From an uncultured Eggerthellaceae bacterium (GTDB lineage Bacteria > Actinomycetota > Coriobacteriia > Coriobacteriales > Eggerthellaceae), in contig CABVEH010000012.1 in NCBI GenBank assembly GCA_902497215.1, positions 1 to 13,503 of the forward strand: DNA of 13,503 nucleotides, read 5' to 3'. Position 1 is the stretch's first letter, and every line of letters begins with the position of its first letter. A program made the translations under genes and the position numbers. This document shows, in pieces, positions 1-5,900 of the stretch. The notes beneath the pieces were generated by a model, which was not told the DNA's origin, made no database searches, and saw only the letters and a list, made by a program, of their open reading frames with translations.

Positions 1-77
1 GGTCGGGTGATTTGTCACACTTATCCTGCAGATCAAGAATCCCCTATTTGTCAGTCAGTGTGACAAATCACCCGACC
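1..77. repeat. Long perfect inverted repeat (intergenic hairpin, copy 1)
   Basis: Arms 1-21 and 57-77 are perfectly complementary over 21 bp around a 35-nt loop. The arm core reads CGGGTGATTTGTCACA. A second element at 13352-13442 has the related core CGGGTCTTTTGTCACA. The loop holds a further ATTTGTCA (46-53) that can pair with TGACAAAT (61-68), so an alternative smaller hairpin is possible. No U-run follows, so it is not a classical terminator. It probably belongs to a dispersed REP/MITE-like family. That is inference from two copies only, and the element may continue to the left of the window. Confidence 0.85.
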
Positions 78-140
78 CCATGTCACACGCTACTACCCCC
101 GTCACGGCCCCAATGCGACCCCTCTCGCCGTGTCGCGCGG

Positions 141-146
141 TATAAT
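141..146 (+). promoter_or_regulatory. -10 box of a probably leaderless promoter for the GtrA-like gene
   Basis: A perfect TATAAT is separated from the ATG at 155 by only 8 nt, which places the transcription start at or next to the A of the start codon. No Shine-Dalgarno sequence lies between 120 and 154, in agreement with a leaderless message, a common arrangement in Actinobacteria. No convincing -35 hexamer is seen 16-18 bp upstream. Confidence 0.55.
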
Positions 147-154
147 TCCGCAAC

Positions 155-568
155 ATGAAGAAGCTTCTCGCACAGATAATGAAGTTCGGCGTGGTGGGCG
201 TCATAGCCTTCGTGATCGACTACGGGCTCATGGTGCTGCTTACCGAGCTCGTGGGGCTGAACTATCTGGTAAGCGCCACCATCTCGTTCACCGTGTCGGT
301 CATCTTCAACTACGTGGCGTCCATGCGCTACGTGTTCGCGCACAAGGAAGGCATGTCGCGTCGCCGCGAGTTCGTCATATTCGTGGTGCTGTCGGTCATC
401 GGGCTTGGAATCAACAACCTGCTCATGTGGCTGGGCACGTCGCTTATGGGAATCAGCTACCTGATCACCAAGCTGTTCGCCACGGCGTGCGTCATGGTGT
501 GGAACTTCGTCACGCGCAAGAAGTTCCTGGACGCCGGCGACGAACCCGTTCTGGACAACCTTGAATAG
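155..568 (+). CDS. GtrA-like four-helix membrane protein
   Basis: This 137-residue protein matches the length and pattern of the GtrA family (PF04138). Those are small polytopic inner-membrane proteins thought to flip or help transfer polyprenyl-phosphate-linked sugars for surface polysaccharide or teichoic-acid modification. Four hydrophobic segments are visible at about residues 11-31, 37-58, 72-93 and 100-119. Family-typical features are the FGVVGVIAFVIDYG stretch in helix 1, NYVASMRYVF at the end of helix 2 and NFVTRKKF after helix 4. The ATG at 155 is preferred because the hydrophobic frame begins there and a TATAAT lies just upstream. There is no SD, so translation is probably leaderless. 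No glycosyltransferase partner is visible in the window, although GtrA genes often sit beside one; a partner could lie to the left. The specific sugar substrate cannot be told. Confidence 0.88.
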   Translation: MKKLLAQIMKFGVVGVIAFVIDYGLMVLLTELVGLNYLVSATISFTVSVIFNYVASMRYVFAHKEGMSRRREFVIFVVLSVIGLGINNLLMWLGTSLMGISYLITKLFATACVMVWNFVTRKKFLDAGDEPVLDNLE

Positions 569-621
569 GCCGAGAAGCAGGCAATTTACTGGTCGTAGCG
601 ACTAGAAAACAGCTAAAAACC

Positions 622-650
622 TTATCAAATTGATTAAATGGCTCTAGAAT
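622..650 (+). promoter_or_regulatory. Sigma-70-like promoter of the small hydrophobic peptide gene
   Basis: TTATCA (622-627) and TAGAAT (645-650) are separated by 17 bp, matching the consensus at 4/6 and 5/6. The predicted start near 657 gives a leader of about 45 nt before the ATG at 702. The spacer region includes the 11-bp palindrome ATCAAATTGAT (624-634), which may be an operator or chance. Confidence 0.5.
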
Positions 651-701
651 GGCCGAGGGTGCTTCGTCGCGCCGGGCAGCCGTCCGAAAGGAGGACTGCT
701 T

Positions 702-788
702 ATGGACACACAGACGGTTATCGCGGTTTGCGAGATCTTGCTTGTGGTCATCGGAATCGCTGGGCTTTGCCTGGCGAGAAGGGAGTGA
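702..788 (+). CDS. Small hydrophobic peptide, candidate type I toxin (holin-like/TxpA-type)
   Basis: This 28-residue peptide has a short polar N-terminus (MDTQT), one hydrophobic segment at about residues 6-24 (VIAVCEILLVVIGIAGLCLA) and a charged tail ARRE. That is the size and layout of membrane-acting type I toxins and of peptides annotated as putative holin-like toxins. The translation signal is strong: AAAGGAGG at 687-694, 7 nt before the ATG. The SD can pair with upstream bases: GCAG (676-679) with CTGC (696-699), and TCC (683-685) with GGA (690-692). SD hiding of this kind is typical of type I toxin mRNAs. A hairpin follows 24 nt after the stop, and a candidate antisense promoter faces it at 892-900. 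The peptide is called from its features, not from a sequence match. It could instead be another small membrane protein. Confidence 0.6.
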   Translation: MDTQTVIAVCEILLVVIGIAGLCLARRE

Positions 789-802
789 CGAACAGCGTTG
801 TA

Positions 803-885
803 GGAAAATAGGAGGCCGGGTGGACTGCTAGGAAAACCCGGCCTCTAAACCGAAAACGCTGCCCGGCTGTGCGGGGCGCCCTCTA
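803..885 (-). ncRNA. Candidate antisense RNA (RatA-like antitoxin) opposite the toxin 3' end
   Basis: On the minus strand TGC (900-898) directly precedes TACAAT (897-892), an extended -10 element (TGnTACAAT) that can work without a good -35 box. Transcription would start near 885, run leftward and end after the hairpin at 845-812 with the U-rich bases to about 803. An RNA of about 80 nt would be complementary to the 3' untranslated part of the toxin mRNA, as RatA is to the 3' end of txpA in Bacillus. A TTGACG lies further upstream, but 24 bp from the -10, which is too far. Both ends are inferred; no transcript evidence exists. Confidence 0.4.
812..845. terminator. Hairpin at the 3' end of the small peptide gene, possibly a two-way terminator
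   Basis: GAGGCCGGG (812-820) and CCCGGCCTC (837-845) form a perfect 9-bp stem with a 16-nt loop. On the minus strand the stem is followed by CTATTTTCC, a U-rich run, so it looks more like a terminator for a leftward RNA. On the plus strand only CTAAACC follows. It may therefore end the proposed antisense RNA and stabilise the toxin mRNA. Confidence 0.6.
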
Positions 886-1010
886 TTTGATATTGTAGCA
901 TCAAGCGCATCCGATTTCCACCGTCAAGAACCGAATCGTAAAGAAACCGCATGCAAAGTTCTTGCGAACCTTGCACGATTTCCAGCAAATTTGGCACGTT
1001 CTTGTGGCGA

Positions 1011-1118
1011 TGTGGAAAAGCGAACGTCCCCTGACACATCCACAGCGGATTAGGGAAGGGGAAACGCCCAATGGCGTAAATGTGGAGAGGGGATGTGGAG
1101 GGCGCCCAAATTGTGGAG
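1011..1118. repeat. Cluster of TGTGGA repeats in the non-coding stretch
   Basis: TGTGGAG occurs at 1081-1087, 1094-1100 and 1112-1118, with TGTGGAA at 1011-1017 and an inverted TCCACA at 1039-1044. The copy at 1011 resembles a DnaA box (TGTGGAAAA against TGTGGATAA), but the others match less well. No coding potential is seen from 850 to 1380. This cluster lies immediately upstream of the TTTCAGG array and may be a second regulator site. Confidence 0.4.
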
Positions 1119-1125
1119 GCGTGGC

Positions 1126-1244
1126 TTTCAGGTTTCGTTCAGGGTTGTTTTCAGGGAACTTTCAGGAATATGCCAAGTTCAGGGGCCATTTTCTTTAAGG
1201 TAACTTTCAGGTAACGCGTTTCAGCTTTTCAGGTTAATTTCAGG
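1126..1244 (+). promoter_or_regulatory. Array of TTTCAGG heptamers paired at 11 bp: predicted OmpR/PhoB-family regulator sites
   Basis: Ten heptamers of TTTCAGG or a one-base variant start at 1126, 1137 (GTTCAGG), 1149, 1160, 1177 (GTTCAGG), 1194 (TTTAAGG), 1205, 1219 (TTTCAGC), 1227 and 1238. Four pairs (1126/1137, 1149/1160, 1194/1205, 1227/1238) have exactly 7 bp + 4 bp spacer = 11 bp. That is the direct-repeat geometry of PhoB/PhoP/OmpR-type response regulators, as in the 11-nt direct repeat units of Streptomyces PhoP. The array ends 60 bp before the -35 box of the downstream secreted-protein gene. The regulator's identity is unknown. Confidence 0.65.
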
Positions 1245-1303
1245 TTTTGTGAAGGAAATGTGGTCTGAAATGGGCAGAAGTTGTGTAGAACCATCCCGAA
1301 ATA

Positions 1304-1332
1304 TTGCGATTCGTTGCCGAAGAGTCTATAAC
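1304..1332 (+). promoter_or_regulatory. Sigma-70-like promoter of the secreted-protein gene
   Basis: TTGCGA (1304-1309) and TATAAC (1327-1332) are separated by exactly 17 bp. The predicted start near 1339 gives a 5' leader of about 42 nt carrying the strong SD AAAGGAGG (1365-1372). The TTTCAGG array upstream would suit an activator acting on this promoter, whose -35 is imperfect. Confidence 0.6.
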
Positions 1333-1380
1333 GTTACTCGGTTGTTAATTTGGTCACAGAACTTAAAGGAGGAAATGACC

Positions 1381-2049
1381 ATGAAGATGAAGAAGATGGT
1401 AGGCGCTCTCGCCCTCACCGCCGCTCTGGCAATGGGCACCGCTCCGGCTTTTGCCGCTCAGGTGGGTAGTGACAACGATGAGTTCAGCGATAACGGCAGC
1501 ACCGAGATCAAGGCCAAGGTTGACAATATCAACCCGGCTATCCGTGCGACGGTTCCGCTGCAGGTGACAGTTGTCTTTGGGAGCAACGGCGGTTCTGACA
1601 TTGTTGGGCCGAACTCCTCTGCTTACAAGATCACTAATGTCGGCACTGGAGACATCAAGGTCACTGAAGCAGAGATTACTGATGTGAACAACGTGTTCAC
1701 CACCACCGCAATGGGTACCGATGGTGCTGGCAAGTATAAGACTTGGGATTCCGTGAACGAAGAGTGGAAAGCCCTTGATAGTGGCGATCATCTGATGTTC
1801 GTGTTCGAGGCCGGCACTTTCAAGAACTATCTTACTGATGGTCACGCTGCTTCTGCTGGTCTTGCTAACAACCCGCACACGAGGCTTGTCCCTGGCGCTA
1901 CCGCTTGGCCGACCGACGGACTCCATATCGCCAAGGATGCTGATCTCCCCATTACCCTCGGCGGCGTTGCTTACTTCAACAGCACCTTCACCCAGGACAA
2001 TCTGACTGACACGCTCTGCAAGATCAAGTACACGATCGCTGCTGCATAA
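1381..2049 (+). CDS. Secreted protein of unknown function with signal peptide
   Basis: The protein has 222 residues. The start at 1381 is chosen because AAAGGAGG (1365-1372) lies 8 nt upstream; the in-frame ATG at 1375 is only 2 nt from the SD, and 1249 has no SD and lies before the predicted promoter. A Sec signal peptide is clear: MKMKK, a hydrophobic core to about residue 20 and the APAFA|AQ cleavage site after residue 25. The mature part is Asp/Asn/Thr/Gly-rich and predicted beta-rich. A segment around residues 55-105 (ATVPLQVTVVFG, then YKITNVGTGDIKVTEAEI) resembles secreted beta-sandwich proteins of Gram-positive bacteria in which a TVPxxxTVxF strand precedes an ITN-containing strand. 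There is no sorting motif or C-terminal membrane helix, so it is released or held non-covalently, perhaps as a subunit of a surface layer or fibre. The strong SD, promoter and dedicated terminator suggest high expression. I do not recognise a named family. Confidence 0.85.
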   Translation: MKMKKMVGALALTAALAMGTAPAFAAQVGSDNDEFSDNGSTEIKAKVDNINPAIRATVPLQVTVVFGSNGGSDIVGPNSSAYKITNVGTGDIKVTEAEITDVNNVFTTTAMGTDGAGKYKTWDSVNEEWKALDSGDHLMFVFEAGTFKNYLTDGHAASAGLANNPHTRLVPGATAWPTDGLHIAKDADLPITLGGVAYFNSTFTQDNLTDTLCKIKYTIAAA

Positions 2050-2090
2050 GCCAGTTTGGACGAACGCTTCATAACAAGATGAAGTTTTTG

Positions 2091-2124
2091 AGAGGGGCGG
2101 CCGTTCGGGCGCCCCTCTTCTTTC
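2091..2124 (+). terminator. Rho-independent terminator after the secreted-protein gene
   Basis: AGAGGGGCG (2091-2099) pairs perfectly with CGCCCCTCT (2110-2118); CCG/CGG in the loop can extend the stem across one mismatch. The pyrimidine-rich TCTTTCC follows. It lies 41 nt after the stop at 2049 and probably separates this highly expressed gene from the next two. Confidence 0.8.
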
Positions 2125-2153
2125 CTGGAACCTATACTATTGCCCGCGATTAT

Positions 2154-2162
2154 TGCTAGAAT
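2154..2162 (+). promoter_or_regulatory. Candidate extended -10 promoter of the membrane-protein gene
   Basis: TGCTAGAAT is an extended -10 element, with no good -35 at the usual distance. TATAAA at 2173-2178 is an alternative -10. The leader that follows contains GCAATGCATGCTTGC (2184-2198) and GCAATGCTTGC (2205-2215), which could be an operator or a small RNA fold. The SD before the ATG at 2237 is a modest AGGA (2226-2229). Confidence 0.35.
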
Positions 2163-2236
2163 GTTGAACGCATATAAATGTGTGCAATGCATGCTTGCTG
2201 GGGGGCAATGCTTGCAAAAGGGACTAGGAAAACAAG

Positions 2237-2833
2237 ATGCCTAAACGCAAAAACAAAAACACAGAACCACAGGCACCGGAAATTGCACCTTCAAATGTCG
2301 GTGTAGAAGCCTACTACGACGACGATCGCAAACGCGGAGCAGGTTTCTACATCGGAATAATAATCGCAGCGCTCGCATTGGTGGCCGCGCTGGTGGTGGG
2401 GGCATTTTTGTTCCTCAACTCCACGCAGATCGGCGATTCCTACCGAAGCGGCAAGCTAGGTCAGTTGGACGGAAAGTCGGAAGAGGAGATCCGTGCAGAG
2501 CTCGACCGCATCGTCGAGGAGGGAATGTTCAACATCTCCATCTCGCGCATAGTCGAGCTGCCCACTGGCAATTCGGAAGGAGAGTTCCGCATCGAGAACT
2601 CGCCGGCCAACCGCTACAACATGCAGGTGGACATAGCGCGAAGCGACACGGGGGAAGTCATCTATTCGTCGGACATACTCGAGCCGAACTACCATATCCA
2701 GTATGCCAAGCTCGATGAAAGCCTTCCGGCGGGAACCTATAACTGCGTCGCAACGTTCCATGCGCTCGACCCCGAGACGGACGACGAAATCGGCCAAGCT
2801 GCCTGCGCACTCACGGTAATCGTGCGCAGCTAA
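2237..2833 (+). CDS. Single-pass membrane protein with extracellular C-terminal domain
   Basis: The protein has 198 residues. A basic N-terminus (MPKRKNK) and acidic stretch precede one membrane helix at about residues 36-60, flanked by RKR on the inner side, so the bulk (61-198) should be outside. Residues 80-97 form a likely charged helix (SEEEIRAELDRIVEEG). The distal domain at about 98-198 looks like a small beta-sandwich. It carries the patterns MQVDIARSDTGEVIYSS, LEPNYHIQYAKLD and LPAGTYNCVATFHALDPET, which recur in membrane proteins of Gram-positive gut bacteria lacking a known function. Cys170 and Cys190 could form a disulfide. It starts 187 nt after the secreted-protein gene, beyond a terminator, and ends 103 nt before the giant gene. 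It may help present or assemble that protein, but this is context only. The start is set by the ATG with AGGA 7 nt upstream and by the membrane topology. Confidence 0.85.
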   Translation: MPKRKNKNTEPQAPEIAPSNVGVEAYYDDDRKRGAGFYIGIIIAALALVAALVVGAFLFLNSTQIGDSYRSGKLGQLDGKSEEEIRAELDRIVEEGMFNISISRIVELPTGNSEGEFRIENSPANRYNMQVDIARSDTGEVIYSSDILEPNYHIQYAKLDESLPAGTYNCVATFHALDPETDDEIGQAACALTVIVRS

Positions 2834-2936
2834 AGGGCGTCCGCCGCATTTGCGGCAGCTGCGATTCACATTCGAAGGCATGCAGGGTGTCGTTTGCACC
2901 TGAACATAAATGTAAGCTGGGGAGCTAGGAACGATC

Positions 2937-5900
2937 ATGAAGCTTGCGACGAAGAAACTTTTTCACAACTTGCTCGCGATCGCGGTCAGCGTATGCATGG
3001 TATGCACGATGACGCCTTCGCTGGCCTGGGCGACTGGAGGTTCCGGAGTCTCCAGCGAAAACAGTGCCATAAACGCCTGGGATTCCGAGGGTGGTAATAC
3101 GGCATCAGGCAGCACTGACGTTTTGGGCAAGGTATATGACGCCAACTTCAAGTTCGACAGCATCACGCCTGGCACGAACTACGAGAGCAAAAGCGATTTC
3201 GTTACGGCCGTCACGGGGCGTGACCGCCTAGAGGCCACGTTCCCGCAGGATCACTTGCCTGACAACTACACCGTCAAGTGGTACATCCAGGAAGTGCAAG
3301 TCAATCCCGACTTCGATTCGACTCAGCCCGAAAGCAAGGATAACCCCAAAACCATCTTGGTAGGCACAGCAACCGAGATTGCATCCGACACATATACTAA
3401 AGCCAACACGCCAACAAATGATGCCGTGCCTACGTTCACTTACCCCGTCGCTTCCCCCGGATCCGGCCACGATGGTATGTCTCCGGCCGACCTTCCCATG
3501 GACAATGGCAAGCGCTACGAGTTTTCGGTGATCATGACCGATCCCGACGGCAACGAGGCCAGCGCCACCACGCAGATCTCGTTGCTGCCTGACTACCCAT
3601 CGCAAATCATTCAGGGCACGCCCGAAGCCTACGAAGATTTCAGCGTGTCCGGCAACATCTTCCAGGACTTCACGATTCCTCCCGCAGTATCGGTCCTCGA
3701 GGTGACGCAGCTTCCCAACGACAACGCGACCGCGCAGAAGATTCAGAACGCCGCAGCCAACAACAAGAACGGCGCCGAAACCGTCGAGGAAGTAAACCAG
3801 CTGGAGCTGATCAACAACGCCAAGCCCGACGACAAGGACCCTTACGAGGGTTCCCTTGCCGTTCGCATCCCGCTGCCTGATTCGCTGAAGAACGCCGATC
3901 CGGCACCTGCCGAGGGCGACAAGTACAACGTGTACATCGCCGATGAAGATGGCAACGTGACCATCAAGGAAGGCGAGGTTACCTGGGCCATTGACTCCGA
4001 GGGCAACCGCCTTAAGGACTCCGAGGGCAACGACATTCCCGTCGTCATCGTCGACATAGAGGGCACCGGCGTCGAGCTGGGGTCGTTCGGCATCGGCGTT
4101 CCCGTGGCGGGCACGTACTTCATGACGACGAAGATCGACAGCTCGACCCCATCGCAGTCTGCTGGATCCATCGGTGCGGCCATGAGCCCTTCGGGCACAA
4201 GCATGAAGAAGCCCTTGGGCACTGCCTCCACGTTCAGCACCTATGCGATTGCTCCTGGTTACCGCTTCGCGGGATTCGTGTTGAGCGTGAACGGTACGAA
4301 CAAGGCGATAGAGTCCACAGACTTGGGTTATAACTCGGTTACCATCACTCCGAATGCCTACGGCATTCAAGAGAATGACGAAGTGGTGTTGACGGCAAGG
4401 TATGCAAGCTACAACGTTGGAAGCGATACTCGCACCGTTGCCGCAAGCCTTAATTGCGAAAGCGGAGCCAGCGGAAACTATACCGTCTCGACCGTGTATG
4501 CCCAGGGAAAGAAGGATGCCAGCGGCAATGAATTCAAACCTTTAGGCGCAACGCTTACCGACCGTACGGTCACTACTTCGTCCGCGCTTTCCAACACCGC
4601 AGTGGATCGCAACGTTGGCCTGCTTCTGAACTTCCGCCCGAGCTCGGGCACGTATGTGAAGTCGGTGATCATCAACGACAGGGAGACAGCTTTCCAAGGG
4701 ACGTCGCTCCTGCTTGGGTCCGTTAGCGAGGACCTGAACATTCGCGTTACCTATGCCCGTGGTCAGCAGCCCCAGGTAGAGCAGCAGGACGTCACCGTGC
4801 AGGTTACTAAGAGGCCTAACGGCCGTCTTCCTGCGACGCTCGACGCCGAGGGCGGCTCGGTGGTTGGCGAGGCAACTTATCCCGTGTCTGCAGGTGGCGT
4901 CATCACCGTCAGCGCCAAGCCGTACAAGGACATGTACCAGCTGACGGAGGTACTGGTCTACTCGCCTGCAGATTCCACCGATTCCAGGAACATAGTGCAG
5001 CATGTGTACGTGTCACCTAACGGATCGGACACCCCGCCTACCTACCCTAACGACCAGATCACGTTGTACAACATAACGTCCGACATGCGCATCGAACTCG
5101 TGTACAAGATCATGCCCGCATACATCGACGTCGAAGCCGGCGAAGGCGGATGGTGGGAGTGGATTCCCGGTGGCTCTACCGCCAAGGTGGAGGGTGCAAG
5201 CAGCGCTCGCATGAGCAAGGCGGCTCGTGCTGCTTCCGTGGGTGCCCGCGACAACCAGTCGGGCGGATCGCTTATCCTCAACAACGAAGGCGACTACGCG
5301 CGTTTGGTCATCCACGAGGAAGAGGGCTACGAGCTTGGCAACGTGATGATAAACGGCAACCGCGTGAACAACCTGCTGACAAAGCGCCCAGACTCAAGTG
5401 GCGGCTATTACTACACGCTTACCGTTTACTTGGGCGAGGCCGGGTCTGCGCCAAGCAACATCGGCGACGACCCCGAGTTCCCAGGACAGCCCGACAACAT
5501 CTTTTACACCAGCTCCAACAACACCAAGGTGTCCATGACGTTCAACCCGGCCGTCATCCCGGCACCGCACTTCAACGTCATCACCACCAGCGTCACCAGC
5601 TTCGGAGGCGGCACCATCACGCCCACCCGCAATGTGGAAGACGGAGGAACGGCCGTCATCAACTTCTTCCCCGACGAAGGATACAAGGTCGAAAACGTCT
5701 GGCTTGACGAGTATCTTCTCGAGCCGGACGACGAAGCGTTCTCGGACCATGGGCTGACGCTGACTCTGCAAAACGTCAACGCCGATCATAAGGTTCAGGT
5801 TTCGTTCACGTCTGGCGAGCAGCAAGGTGGCGACAAAAAGCGCCATACCGTCACAGCCACGGCGGGCGTTGGCGGTTCCATCACGCCTTCCGGACAGTTC

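Noticed and set aside
589..605. CTGGTCG-TAG-CGACTAG as terminator of the GtrA-like gene
   Set aside because: The stem is short with a wobble pair, and A-rich rather than U-rich sequence follows.
649..831. 60-residue open frame overlapping the small toxin gene
   Set aside because: It is out of frame with the peptide that has the strong SD, begins at the predicted -10 box and has a composition without protein-like pattern.
985..1010. TTTGGCACGTTCTTG as a sigma-54 (-24/-12) promoter
   Set aside because: The GG is there but the required GC at the -12 element is not at the right distance, and sigma-54 is generally absent in Actinobacteria.
1011..1118. TGTGGA repeats as an origin of replication
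   Set aside because: Only one copy is close to a DnaA box, there is no AT-rich unwinding region with it, and no dnaA, dnaN or rep gene is in the window.
962..1198. 78-residue open frame in the non-coding stretch
   Set aside because: It runs through the TGTGGA and TTTCAGG repeats, has no SD and has no recognisable pattern.
1249..1380. Earlier start of the secreted-protein gene at 1249
   Set aside because: It has no SD, lies upstream of the predicted promoter at 1304-1332, and would place 44 residues before a clear signal peptide.
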